Assembly (NCBI GenBank): GCA_022824605.1
Contig: JAJDZO010000045.1
Coordinates: 1-22,446, forward strand
Direction of reading: 5' to 3'
Length of the DNA: 22,446 bases
Source: Acidimicrobiia bacterium
GTDB lineage: Bacteria > Actinomycetota > Acidimicrobiia > Acidimicrobiales > Aldehydirespiratoraceae
The notes beneath the pieces are model-generated. The model did not search any database. It saw nothing but the letters and a program-made list of their open reading frames with translations, and was not told the DNA's origin. How positions within the stretch are numbered: position 1 is the stretch's first letter; the number at the start of each line of letters is the position of its first letter. Below, in pieces: positions 14,131-21,835 of this stretch. The translations under genes were made by a program, and so were the position numbers.

Positions 14131-15537
14131 ATGACGCTTCGGGTCCGGGTTGCGGTGCTGGTGGCCGCAGTGGTGACGGTGGCGGTGGCCGCGGTGGGAT
14201 GGTCGGCGGTGCGCTCAGCGCGGGCGGAACTGACCGAGGAGGTCGACCATGATCTCTTGGACAGGGCCGCGCTGGTGTTCAATGAGCCACGCGGGGACTT
14301 CTGGTCCGACATATTCCGTCGGCGCGCCTTGGGGATCGGGTCGTTGCTGCGGGCCGATCCGCTCGGCTCGCTGGTGTCGCTTGACGCTCGCGCCCGTGTG
14401 ATACTCACCGACCTCGACCCCGGTGCCGACGGCGCCATCCGGGGCCATGTCATCGCGGCCCTCGACGACGACATCGGGACCGTCCCGAGCGCGGACCGCC
14501 TCGAACGGGCCCGTCGGCGCGGCCCGGTGGTGGAGACGATCAGCGTGGAGGGACGCAGTCTGCGGCTGATGACGGTGCGTGCCTCCGACGGCGTGTTCGT
14601 GCAGGTCGCCCGTCCCCTGCACGAAGTGGACAACGCCATCGAGGATCTGCGTCGCCAGGTGCTGCTGTTCGGCACGCTGGCGGTTGCGGTGGCCGCGGCC
14701 GGGGCCTGGTTCCTGGCCGGGCGGGCGGTGCGCCCCATCGTCAGGCTCACCGAGACGGCCGAGCAGGTCGCATCCACCGGCGATGTGGACCTGCCGGTGG
14801 AGGGCTCAGAGGCGGGTGAAGTGGGACGCCTGGCCCGCAGCTTCCGGACCATGCTCGCGGCCCTGTCCGCCAGCCGTCGCCAGCAGCACCGGTTGGTGAT
14901 GGACGCCGGACACGAGCTGCGCACCCCGCTGACCAGCCTGCGCACCAACGTCGACCTGATGCGGCGCTCCGACGAACTTCCGGCCGGCGAGCGGGCCGCG
15001 GTGCTCGACGATGTGGAGGCCGAGCTGGGGGAGCTGACCGATCTGGTGACCGAGTTGGTGGATCTGGCGGCCGACATCGGAGCCGACGAGCAACCCCAGT
15101 TGATCGATCTGAGCGAGGTGGTCGAGCCGGTGGTCCAGCGGGCCCGGCGCCGCAGCGGACGCGACATCGTGGTGCGGGTCGAGCGGGGCGTGCCGGTGGA
15201 GGGCAGGCCCGAGGCTTTGGCCAGGGCGGTGCGCAACCTGGTCGACAACGCGGTGAAGTTCACCGGCGAGGGTCCGATAGAGGTCGTGGTGGACGGAGGC
15301 ACGGTGACCGTTCACGACGCGGGGCCGGGCGTGCCCGAATCCGACCGCGTGCGCATCTTCGAGCGCTTCCACCGTTTGGAGGCCGACCGCGACCGACCCG
15401 GCTCCGGCCTCGGCCTGGCCATCGTGGAGCAGGTGGCCGAGGTACACGGAGGCGAGGCCATCGCAGGCGAGTCTCCGTTGGGAGGCGCAGCCATCGGTCT
15501 GCGGATCCCAGAGATCGACGGAGAGGTGGGCGCGTGA
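14131..15537 (+). CDS. Membrane sensor histidine kinase (HAMP, HisKA, HATPase)
   Basis: This 468-residue kinase should phosphorylate the adjacent response regulator. A first membrane helix lies at about residues 5-26 and a second at about 173-193. The roughly 145 residues between them would be outside the membrane and form the sensor; I recognise no named fold in it. A HAMP domain follows (VRPIVRLTETAEQV). The HisKA domain has the phospho-accepting His261 in AGHELRTPLTSL. The ATPase domain has the N box with Asn373 in NLVDNAVKF, the G1 box HDAGPGVPESD, the F box IFERFHR and the G2 box GSGLGLAIVEQV. The stop overlaps the GTG of the next gene by 4 bases, so that gene is translated together with the kinase. 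Confidence 0.92.
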   Translation: MTLRVRVAVLVAAVVTVAVAAVGWSAVRSARAELTEEVDHDLLDRAALVFNEPRGDFWSDIFRRRALGIGSLLRADPLGSLVSLDARARVILTDLDPGADGAIRGHVIAALDDDIGTVPSADRLERARRRGPVVETISVEGRSLRLMTVRASDGVFVQVARPLHEVDNAIEDLRRQVLLFGTLAVAVAAAGAWFLAGRAVRPIVRLTETAEQVASTGDVDLPVEGSEAGEVGRLARSFRTMLAALSASRRQQHRLVMDAGHELRTPLTSLRTNVDLMRRSDELPAGERAAVLDDVEAELGELTDLVTELVDLAADIGADEQPQLIDLSEVVEPVVQRARRRSGRDIVVRVERGVPVEGRPEALARAVRNLVDNAVKFTGEGPIEVVVDGGTVTVHDAGPGVPESDRVRIFERFHRLEADRDRPGSGLGLAIVEQVAEVHGGEAIAGESPLGGAAIGLRIPEIDGEVGA

Positions 15538-16955
15538 TCGGCTCCGGGCTGAATCGCCGGGGTTTCGTCAAGGGTGGGGTGGCCGCGGCCGGACTGGCGG
15601 CGGCCACCCCGCTGCTGGCCGCCTGCAGCGGCCGCGGCTCCGGTGACACGCCGGTGGCTGCCTCCACCACGGTCGCTGCCTCCACTCCGGTTGCTGCATC
15701 AGAACGGATCGTCATCGTCGGAGCCGGCGTCGCGGCGCTGGCCGCAGCCGACGAACTGCGGATACGGGGCTTCGACGACGTGACGCTGCTCGAGGCTCGC
15801 GACCGGATCGGCGGAAGGATCTGGACCTCGAGCATCGGCGACGGCATTCCGGTGGAGTTGGGCGCCACTTGGATACACGGCATCCGCGGCAACCCGGTGT
15901 ATGAGATCGCCGAGAGCAACCGCATCGCCACGGTCGGCTCCGACTACGACAACGCGGTCCTCTACGACACCGACGGCCGGCGGGCATCACCGGTCGATGA
16001 GGGTCTATGGCCCGACTACATGCGCCTGGCCTACGAGCGGCCCGACGAGTCGCTGCGAGACGTGTTCGAGGAGTTCGCCTCGGCCAACGGCTTGGACACC
16101 GACGACCGGCTGCTCTGGTTGAACGCCCTGTCGTCGATGTTCGAGCACGAGTTCGGCGCCGACCTCTCCGATGTGTCGATCATGGCCTACGACGGACCCA
16201 GCGAGATGCGAGGCACAGATGTCGTGTTCGTCGACGGCTACAGCCAGATCGTCGATGTGCTGGCCGCGGGGGTCGACATCAGGCTCAATCACCCGGTGGC
16301 GCGCATCGATCACTCTGGACCTTCCGTCGAGGTTGAGACGCAGTCGGGGTCGGTGTTCACCGCCGACAGGGTGATTGTCACCGTTCCGTTGGGGGTCCTC
16401 AAGGCCGGGAGCATCTCGTTCGCTCCGGCCCTGCCGGCGAGCCTGAAGGGCGCCATCAACGCGCTCGACATGGGGATCCTCAACCGGACGTGCCTGCTGT
16501 TCGACGACGCCTTCTGGGACACCGACGTCGAATGGATCGGCTACGCGGGCACCCAGCCGGGCCAGTGGTCCGAGACCCTCAACCTCTACCCCTACATCAG
16601 CCAACCGGTGCTGGCCATGTTCAACCCGGGATCCTTCGGGGCAGAGATCGAACAGTACTCCGACTCCAAGCTGGCTGACCGGGCCGTCGACACCCTCAAG
16701 GTGATCTTCGGCGACGTGCCCGAGCCCCGCGAAGTCCTAAGCACCCGCTGGGGCTCGGACCCGTGGACGAGGGGCTCGTATTCGTACCTGCCGTTGGGCG
16801 TGGAGTTCGACACCTACCGGGAGATGTCCAAGCCGGTGGGCGAGCGTCTGTTCTTCGCGGGTGAGGCGACCCACAGCCGGTTCCCGTCCACGGTGCACGG
16901 CGCGCTCCTGTCGGGCCGGCGGGCCGCCCGCCAGATCTCCGGTCTGCTGGGCTGA
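15534..16955 (+). CDS. Tat-exported lipoprotein flavin amine oxidase (polyamine oxidase/LSD1-like)
   Basis: The 473-residue protein opens with a twin-arginine motif, NRRGFVKGG (7-15), then a hydrophobic segment and a lipobox LAAC with Cys31. It should leave the cell folded, through Tat, and be lipid-anchored on the outer face of the membrane. A short linker repeats VAAST. The FAD-binding fold starts at VIVGAGVAAL, followed by LLEARDRIGGRIWT, ELGATWIHG, VTVPLGVLK and the C-terminal FFAGEATHSRFPSTVHGAL. These blocks place it with polyamine oxidases and LSD1, which oxidise C-N bonds and release peroxide. The lysine that these enzymes keep near flavin N5 (in LNKVVLCF of LSD1) aligns with Arg318 here, in LNRTCLLF. 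The GTG at 15534 overlaps the kinase stop. The substrate is unknown. Confidence 0.9.
   Translation: MIGSGLNRRGFVKGGVAAAGLAAATPLLAACSGRGSGDTPVAASTTVAASTPVAASERIVIVGAGVAALAAADELRIRGFDDVTLLEARDRIGGRIWTSSIGDGIPVELGATWIHGIRGNPVYEIAESNRIATVGSDYDNAVLYDTDGRRASPVDEGLWPDYMRLAYERPDESLRDVFEEFASANGLDTDDRLLWLNALSSMFEHEFGADLSDVSIMAYDGPSEMRGTDVVFVDGYSQIVDVLAAGVDIRLNHPVARIDHSGPSVEVETQSGSVFTADRVIVTVPLGVLKAGSISFAPALPASLKGAINALDMGILNRTCLLFDDAFWDTDVEWIGYAGTQPGQWSETLNLYPYISQPVLAMFNPGSFGAEIEQYSDSKLADRAVDTLKVIFGDVPEPREVLSTRWGSDPWTRGSYSYLPLGVEFDTYREMSKPVGERLFFAGEATHSRFPSTVHGALLSGRRAARQISGLLG
15654..15701 (+). repeat. 18-base degenerate repeat in the lipoprotein linker
   Basis: Two and two-thirds units code for VAASTT, VAASTP and VAAS, directly after the lipidated cysteine region. 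It forms a flexible spacer between the membrane anchor and the flavin domain. Third-position changes separate the units, so it is older than the DUF3039 duplication. Confidence 0.7.
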
Positions 16956-16984
16956 GTCGCGGGTTCAGGAACCGGCGCCGCGGT

Positions 16985-17000
16985 GCGCGCCCAGGCGCGC
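16985..17000 (+). terminator. GC hairpin after the amine oxidase gene, possible terminator
   Basis: GCGCGC (16985-16990) pairs with GCGCGC (16995-17000) around the tetraloop CCAG, 30 bases past the oxidase stop. There is no T tract. It sits just before the second copy of the dispersed repeat in a 210-base convergent gap that holds no gene. Confidence 0.3.
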
Positions 17001-17007
17001 TTAGAGG

Positions 17008-17091
17008 CCGAGCGAATAGGCGAACGAGCGCGCTCCATACGGGCGAGGCCGTGGCCCGAGCGGCCCGTGAGCGCAGCGAACAAGAGCGGGA
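17008..17091 (+). repeat. Dispersed intergenic repeat, copy 2
   Basis: Same orientation as 2050-2149 and sharing its main blocks, from CCGAGCGA at the left through GCTCCATACGGGCGAGGCCG to GCGAACAAGAGCGGGA at the right. This copy lacks the 15-base insertion of copy 1 and may be closer to the family form. It lies between the convergent oxidase and valS genes, where no promoter is needed. Confidence 0.75.
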
Positions 17092-17165
17092 AACACCCCG
17101 CCCCGACGCGACAAACCTGCACCTGTCTGCGCGCCCACTTAGCCGGACAGTTCGGCGACAGGCGT

Positions 17166-19817
17166 CTAGTCGGCTGCCTCGGGGGCTAGCTCGCAGACCA
17201 CCGATAGTTCCGATCCCTCGGCGGTGACCAACTCGCTGATGCGCCCGGCGGCCCGCACATCGTCGGCGACTGCGGCCAGCACCGCTATCCGCTCGGCGGT
17301 GTCGGTCACCGTGGCTCGCAGTACCTCGGTGCGCAGCCGCCGCTTGGCCTCCGACTTGGCCCGGCGCACCTCGCTCAGCACCGAGGCGGCCACCGCGCTC
17401 GGCAGTGCGCTGGCGTCACCGGTCGCGGTCCGCAGATCGTGGGGTCGGGGCCACCGCGACGTATGGACCGAGCCGTTATGCCACCAGCTCCACACCTCCT
17501 CGGCCACGAACGGCGTGAACGGTGCGAACAGCTGTTGCAGCACCCTCAAGGCGACTCGCAGCGACAGCCGGGCCGAGACCGCCGCGCCGGTTCCGTGCTC
17601 GCCGTAGGCGCGAGCCTTGACCAGCTCGATGTGGTCGTCGGTGAAGGCCCAGAAGAACGACTCGGTGCGCTCCAGGGCCCGGGCGTAGTCGAAGGCGTCC
17701 AGGGCGCGCGAGACCTCGTCCACCAGGGCGGCCAGCCGATGCAGCATCGAGCGGTCGAGCAACTCGGTCACCCCGGCCGGCACCGCGCCGGTGCCGAGAT
17801 CCCGCTCGCGCCGCGCCACCTCGACGGCCGCCTCGTCGTCGAGTTCCGCGAAGCGCAGCACGAACTTGGAGGCGTTGAGCAGCTTCACCGCGAGGCGGCG
17901 GCCGATCCGGAACTGCTGCTCGTCGAAGGCGGTGTCGGTGCCCGGGCGGCCGCATGCGGCCCAGTAGCGCACCGCGTCGGCGCCGTAGCGTTCGAGCAGG
18001 TCGGTGGGAACCTGCACGTTGCCCCGCGACTTCGACATCTTCTTGCGGTCGGGGTCGAGTATCCAGCCCGACAGCGCACAGTTGAGCCAGGGCACGGTGC
18101 CCGCGTCGAAGTGGGCCCTGACGACCGTGGAGAACAGCCAGGTGCGGATGATGTCGTGGGCTTGGGGACGCATGTCCATCGGGAAGGTCGACGCGTGCAG
18201 CGCCTCGTCGCGGCGCCAGCCGGTGGCGATCTGAGGTGTGAGCGACGAAGTGGCCCAGGTGTCCATCACGTCGGGATCGCCCATGAAACCGCCCGGTCGG
18301 CCCCTCTGTGACTCGTCGTAGCCGGGCGGGCAGTCAGCGGACGGGTCTACTGGGAGGGTGGCCGCTTCGGGCTGGATCGGGTTGTCCCAGTCGGGTGAGC
18401 CGTCGGCGTCGAGGCGGTACCACAGCGGAATGGACACCCCGAAGAACCGCTGGCGGCTGATGAGCCAGTCGCCGCTGAGCCCGGCGATCCAGCTCTCGTA
18501 GCGGGCCTGCATGTAGCCGGGAACCCAGTTCATCTCGTTGCCGCGGTCGATGAGGGCTTGGCGCAGATCGTCGTCGCGACCGCCGTTGCGGATGTACCAC
18601 TGCCGGCTGGACACAATCTCCAGCGGCTTGTCGCCCTTCTCGAAGAACTTCACCGGATGGGTGATGGGCCGGGGCTCGCCGTCGATGTCGCCGGACTCAG
18701 CGAAGACGGCCGCGATCTCGCTGCGGGCCGCCGCGGCGGTCTTGCCGGCCAGGCGGGCGTAGGCGGCCCGGCCCTCCGAAGTCTCGATGACGGCGGGCGG
18801 GTCGGCGGCGAAGCGCCCGTCGCGCCCGATGACGGTACGCACCGGCAGGTCGAGCTCGCGCCACCACGTCACATCGGCGGTGTCGCCGAACGTGCAGATC
18901 ATGGCGATGCCGGTGCCCTTGTCGGGGTCGGCGAGCCGGTGGGCCAGCACCGGCACTTCCACGTCGAACACCGGGGTGCGCACCACCGATCCGAACCGCC
19001 GCTGGTAGCGGCCGTCGTCGGGATGGGCGACCAGCGCCACGCACGACGGCACCAACTCGGGCCGGGTGGTGTCGATCCAGATGTCGTCTTCGTTGCCGGT
19101 GCCGCCGAAGCGCAGCTTGTGGTAGGCGCCGGGCATCTCCCGGTCGTCGAGCTCGGCCTGGGCCACCGCGGTCTGGAACGACACGTCCCAAAGCGAGGGC
19201 GCCTCGATCTGGTAGGCTTCGCCGCGGGCGAGGTTCTCGAGGAAGGCGAGCTGCGACACCCGGCGGCAGTGCGGGTCGATGGTGGTGTAGGTGCGGGTCC
19301 AGTCGACCGACAGCCCGATGTGTCGGAACAGATCCTCGAAGGCCTGTTCGTCGGAGGCGGTCAGTTCCTCGCACAGCTCGATGAAATTGGGTCGGCTCAC
19401 CGCGATGGTGCGCCGTTTGGCCACCGCCGAGGGGCGGCCCGCGTCGGGCGGGGCCGTGAAGTCGGGGTCGTAGGGCAGCGACGGGTCGCAGCGCACCCCG
19501 TAGTAGTTCTGAACCCGGCGCTCGGTGGGCAGGCCGTTGTCGTCCCAGCCCATGGGGTAGAACACGGCCTGACCGGCCATGCGCCGGTGGCGGGCGATGA
19601 TGTCGGTGTGGGTGTAGCTGAACACATGGCCCACATGCAGCGAGCCGCTAACCGTCGGCGGGGGAGTGTCGATGGAGAACACCTCGGCCCGGGGCCGGCC
19701 GTCGGAGAACCGGTAGATCCCCGACGCCTCCCACCGCTCATCCCACTTGGCCTCGAGCCCTTCAAGGACAGGCTTGTCGGGAATCGCAGCCCCGACAGTC
19801 TCAGCAGATCGCCTCAT
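17166..19817 (-). CDS. valS: Valyl-tRNA synthetase
   Basis: The enzyme charges tRNA-Val with valine and edits threonine. The 883 residues contain the class I signatures HVGH at 61-64 and KMSKS at 593-597. The editing domain lies between them, with DTTRPELVPSCVALVAHP and KGTGIAMICTFGDTADVTWW. The anticodon-binding helical domain follows KMSKS, and a basic region, RRAKSEAKRRLRTEV, lies near the C-terminus. The catalytic region (SYTHTDIIARHRRM, FYPMGWDDNGLPTERRVQNYYG) is the form also found in some other actinobacteria. It differs clearly from the common bacterial form, whose corresponding text reads like PGTDHAGIATQ. The ATG at 19815-19817 is supported by TAGCTT 9 bases upstream. Confidence 0.96.
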   Translation of the reverse strand: MRRSAETVGAAIPDKPVLEGLEAKWDERWEASGIYRFSDGRPRAEVFSIDTPPPTVSGSLHVGHVFSYTHTDIIARHRRMAGQAVFYPMGWDDNGLPTERRVQNYYGVRCDPSLPYDPDFTAPPDAGRPSAVAKRRTIAVSRPNFIELCEELTASDEQAFEDLFRHIGLSVDWTRTYTTIDPHCRRVSQLAFLENLARGEAYQIEAPSLWDVSFQTAVAQAELDDREMPGAYHKLRFGGTGNEDDIWIDTTRPELVPSCVALVAHPDDGRYQRRFGSVVRTPVFDVEVPVLAHRLADPDKGTGIAMICTFGDTADVTWWRELDLPVRTVIGRDGRFAADPPAVIETSEGRAAYARLAGKTAAAARSEIAAVFAESGDIDGEPRPITHPVKFFEKGDKPLEIVSSRQWYIRNGGRDDDLRQALIDRGNEMNWVPGYMQARYESWIAGLSGDWLISRQRFFGVSIPLWYRLDADGSPDWDNPIQPEAATLPVDPSADCPPGYDESQRGRPGGFMGDPDVMDTWATSSLTPQIATGWRRDEALHASTFPMDMRPQAHDIIRTWLFSTVVRAHFDAGTVPWLNCALSGWILDPDRKKMSKSRGNVQVPTDLLERYGADAVRYWAACGRPGTDTAFDEQQFRIGRRLAVKLLNASKFVLRFAELDDEAAVEVARRERDLGTGAVPAGVTELLDRSMLHRLAALVDEVSRALDAFDYARALERTESFFWAFTDDHIELVKARAYGEHGTGAAVSARLSLRVALRVLQQLFAPFTPFVAEEVWSWWHNGSVHTSRWPRPHDLRTATGDASALPSAVAASVLSEVRRAKSEAKRRLRTEVLRATVTDTAERIAVLAAVADDVRAAGRISELVTAEGSELSVVCELAPEAAD

Positions 19818-19826
19818 GCCGCCGCC

Positions 19827-19832
19827 AAGCTA
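19827..19832 (-). promoter_or_regulatory. -10 element (TAGCTT) for valS
   Basis: On the minus strand TAGCTT is followed by 9 bases and the valS ATG, giving a 5' leader of about zero to two bases. The 141-base gap to the upstream methyltransferase gene shows no T-box-like leader for valS. Confidence 0.45.
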
Positions 19833-19958
19833 ACCGCCCCCACCCCACCCGACGACTCGTTACAGCCCCACCGACGCCATAGCCGGCGTACCCTCGCATC
19901 CCTGCGACCCTGACACACGCTCGGCTTCCCCGCGCACTTCCTAGCGATGCGCTGAGGT

Positions 19959-20570
19959 TCAGTGGGCGGGCACGGCCCAGCGCCGGATCCAGGCGTGCAT
20001 GGCTATTCCGGCGGCGACGCCAGCGTTGATCGAGCGGGTCGAGCCGAACTGGGCGATCGACACCACCTGCGCCGCGGCCGCCCTCGCGTCCGGCGACAGC
20101 CCGGGACCTTCCTGGCCGAACAGCAGCACGCAACGCTCGGGCAGATCGGCGGTCTCCAACGGCACGGCGCCGGGCAGGTTGTCGATGCCCACGATCGGCA
20201 GATCCTTGGTGGCGGCCCAGGCGGCCAGATCCTGCACCGACGGGTGGTGGCGGACGTGCTGGTAGACGTCGGTCATCATCGCCCCGCGGCGGTTCCAGCG
20301 ACGCCGGCCCACGATGTGCACCTCGGCCGCGGCGAAGGCGTTGGCGGTGCGCACCACCGTGCCGATGTTGCGGTCGTGCTCCCAGTTCTCGATGGCCACA
20401 TGGAAGCGGTGGCGTCGGGTGTCGAGGTCGGCCTTGATGGCGTCCACGCTCCAGTACCGGTAGCGGTCGATCACGTTGCGGCGGTCGCCGCCGGCGAGCA
20501 ACTCGGGATCGAAGTGCGCGCCGGTGGGCCACGGATCGGCGTGAGGGCCGACGCCGACGGTCTCATTCAC
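19959..20570 (-). CDS. SpoU/TrmH-family RNA 2'-O-methyltransferase
   Basis: The 203-residue protein carries the three SPOUT motifs of the family that methylates ribose 2'-OH in tRNA or rRNA with S-adenosylmethionine. Motif 1 is NIGTVVRTANAF (68-79), with the conserved Asn and Arg. Motif 2 is FGQEGPGLS (151-159). Motif 3 is STRSINAGVAAGIAMH (177-192), with Asn182. No extra substrate-binding domain is present, so the exact target nucleotide cannot be told. The GTG at 20568-20570 is chosen because TACCTT lies 7 bases upstream and the upstream open frame has no family similarity. It shares a short intergenic region with the divergent potassium-channel gene. Confidence 0.9.
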   Translation of the reverse strand: MNETVGVGPHADPWPTGAHFDPELLAGGDRRNVIDRYRYWSVDAIKADLDTRRHRFHVAIENWEHDRNIGTVVRTANAFAAAEVHIVGRRRWNRRGAMMTDVYQHVRHHPSVQDLAAWAATKDLPIVGIDNLPGAVPLETADLPERCVLLFGQEGPGLSPDARAAAAQVVSIAQFGSTRSINAGVAAGIAMHAWIRRWAVPAH

Positions 20571-20577
20571 GCCACCC

Positions 20578-20583
20578 AAGGTA
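20578..20583 (-). promoter_or_regulatory. -10 element (TACCTT) for leaderless RNA methyltransferase gene
   Basis: TACCTT on the minus strand is followed by 7 bases and GTG. The 11-base repeat at 20600-20610 lies where the -35 region of this promoter would be. Confidence 0.5.
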
Positions 20584-20599
20584 CAACCGCCCCTACAGC

Positions 20600-20680
20600 G
20601 CATCCGGTCCGATCTTGGCAGCAGACCGCGTCGACGCTCGTGGTGGCGTGGCGCGTCGATCCCTGCGGTGCATCCGGTCC
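20600..20680 (+). repeat. 11-base direct repeat pair between divergent promoters
   Basis: GCATCCGGTCC occurs at 20600-20610 and again at 20670-20680, 70 bases apart in the same orientation. The right copy ends 3 bases before the -10 element of the channel gene, and the left lies in the upstream region of the methyltransferase promoter. It could be a regulator site or a partial duplication of a promoter. Confidence 0.5.
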
Positions 20681-20683
20681 ATC

Positions 20684-20689
20684 TAGTCT
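20684..20689 (+). promoter_or_regulatory. -10 element (TAGTCT) for leaderless potassium-channel gene
   Basis: TAGTCT is followed by 8 bases and the GTG at 20698. A GTG at 20668 is in frame but lies upstream of this element, so the downstream GTG is preferred. Confidence 0.5.
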
Positions 20690-20697
20690 TGGTTGCG

Positions 20698-21483
20698 GTG
20701 AAGCCCCGGATTCGCAGACGTCGCGGCCGTCCCTCGTACCTCGTGCGAGGAGCGCCCAAGGATCCGTGGGGGCGCTTCTGGGCGGGGTTGGCCGGGTTGG
20801 CGGTGGTGATTGCCGGAGGAACGTTCGGCTACCACCGGCTCGGGTTGACGGCGGGGGAGGCCCTCTACCAGACGGTCATCACCATCACCACGGTCGGCTA
20901 CGGCGAGATCGGCGCGGTCACCGACAGCTACCGGGTGTTCACGGTGGTGTTGATCCTGTGCGGGGTGGGAACGGCCCTCTACACGCTGGGCGTTCTCATA
21001 GAGTCACTGTTCGAGGGGCGCCTCGACGTCGAGATCCGGAGGCGGCGCATGCAGAAGCAGATCGACCGGCTGAGCGGCCATGTCGTGTTGTGCGGATTCG
21101 GGCAGGTCGGCAGCGCCATCCATCGTGAGCTGGTGGAGGCCGGTCGCACGGTGGTGGTGATCGACCGCTACGAACTCGGCGACGAGCCGGCGCCGCTCAA
21201 CGTGGTGGGCGAGGCCACCGACGACGCGGTGCTGGAGTCGGCCGGGCTGGACCGGGCCGACACGCTGGTGCTGGCCCTCGACTCCGACGCCGACAACCTC
21301 TACATCGCGTTGACGGCCCGCTCGATGCGGTCGGGAATGTTCATCGTGGCCCGCTCCAACAGCTCGACTGCGGAGCCGAAGCTGCGCCAGGCCGGCGTCG
21401 ACGAGGTGATCAACCCCCACGCCATCGGCGGAGCGGCAATGGCGGCGCTGGTGCTTCAACCCGATTCCAGGCCCGGCGCGTAG
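20698..21483 (+). CDS. Two-helix potassium channel with cytoplasmic RCK (TrkA-N) domain
   Basis: The 261-residue protein resembles the MthK type of ligand-gated potassium channel. A basic N-terminus (KPRIRRRRGR) is followed by a first membrane helix at about 26-44. A pore loop then carries the selectivity filter TVGYG (65-69), and a second helix lies at about 79-104. The rest is a regulator-of-conductance domain with the nucleotide-binding GFGQVG (133-138) and an acidic strand end VVIDRYE. Further on come VGEATDDAVLESAGLDRADTL and the LYIALTARSM helix. The TrkA-C part seen in many members is missing. Four copies should form the channel in the cytoplasmic membrane. It may serve potassium balance, but the gating ligand is unknown. 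Confidence 0.92.
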   Translation: MKPRIRRRRGRPSYLVRGAPKDPWGRFWAGLAGLAVVIAGGTFGYHRLGLTAGEALYQTVITITTVGYGEIGAVTDSYRVFTVVLILCGVGTALYTLGVLIESLFEGRLDVEIRRRRMQKQIDRLSGHVVLCGFGQVGSAIHRELVEAGRTVVVIDRYELGDEPAPLNVVGEATDDAVLESAGLDRADTLVLALDSDADNLYIALTARSMRSGMFIVARSNSSTAEPKLRQAGVDEVINPHAIGGAAMAALVLQPDSRPGA

Positions 21484-21517
21484 CCGTTTTCGCCGTGGCT
21501 GCCACGGCCCGGCCGGG

Positions 21518-21523
21518 TAGCCT
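21518..21523 (+). promoter_or_regulatory. Candidate -10 element (TAGCCT) for tRNA-Gln
   Basis: TAGCCT lies 11 bases before the mature tRNA-Gln end, so transcription would begin about 4 bases upstream of the tRNA. No -35 element is clear. Confidence 0.35.
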
Positions 21524-21534
21524 GAGCCGCTCCT

Positions 21535-21606
21535 TCGGGGATGGTGTAATAGGTAACACAGCTGGTTCTGGCCCAGCCATTGGGGGTTCAAGTCCTCCTC
21601 CCCGAA
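21535..21606 (+). tRNA. tRNA-Gln (anticodon CTG)
   Basis: The 72-base cloverleaf has a 7-pair acceptor stem (TCGGGGA with TCCCCGA) and an anticodon stem GCTGG/CCAGC around the loop TTCTGGC, giving CTG at 21568-21570. The T arm has loop TTCAAGT. It reads CAG codons. The CCA end is not encoded, because CCC follows the discriminator A. Confidence 0.93.
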
Positions 21607-21614
21607 CCCGGCGG

Positions 21615-21620
21615 TATGCT
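21615..21620 (+). promoter_or_regulatory. Candidate -10 element (TATGCT) for tRNA-Glu
   Basis: TATGCT lies 33 bases before the mature tRNA-Glu end. If used, the precursor would start near 21627 and contain the hairpin at 21631-21649. Joint transcription with tRNA-Gln is equally possible. Confidence 0.25.
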
Positions 21621-21630
21621 TCGCCCGCCC

Positions 21631-21649
21631 GCGGGCCCCTGAGGCCCGC
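21631..21649 (+). terminator. Strong GC hairpin between the two tRNA genes
   Basis: GCGGGCC (21631-21637) pairs with GGCCCGC (21643-21649) around the 5-base loop CCTGA. It may end tRNA-Gln transcription or act as a processing signal in a joint precursor. There is no T tract. Confidence 0.35.
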
Positions 21650-21653
21650 ACCA

Positions 21654-21729
21654 GCCCCGTTCGTCTAGCGGCCTAGGACGCCACCCTCTCAAGGTGGTAG
21701 CACGGGTTCAAATCCCGTACGGGGTGCCA
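21654..21729 (+). tRNA. tRNA-Glu (anticodon CTC), CCA encoded
   Basis: The body spans 21654-21726 and CCA follows at 21727-21729. The acceptor stem GCCCCGT pairs with ACGGGGT, the outermost pair being a G-T wobble. The anticodon stem CCACC/GGTGG encloses CTCTCAA, giving CTC at 21688-21690. The T loop is TTCAAAT. It reads GAG codons. Unlike the neighbouring tRNA-Gln it carries its own CCA, and the DNA directly after it has lower GC content. Confidence 0.94.
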
Positions 21730-21835
21730 CAGCCAGGCCAGAAATCGCCTCTGACCTTGGCAAGTAGCTGCGAATCAGAATCTCGCTATTGCTCAGAGTA
21801 TCGCTTCGAACTCGGTGCCTCGGGACTTGACACCT

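Noticed and set aside
14108..14134. Eight-codon GTG frame whose TGA overlaps the sensor-kinase ATG
   Set aside because: The arrangement resembles a coupling leader, but there is no ribosome site ahead of the GTG and frames this short are expected by chance.
18558..19913. 451-codon open frame on the plus strand
   Set aside because: It is the antisense of valS. The valS product carries HVGH and KMSKS motifs; this one shows none.
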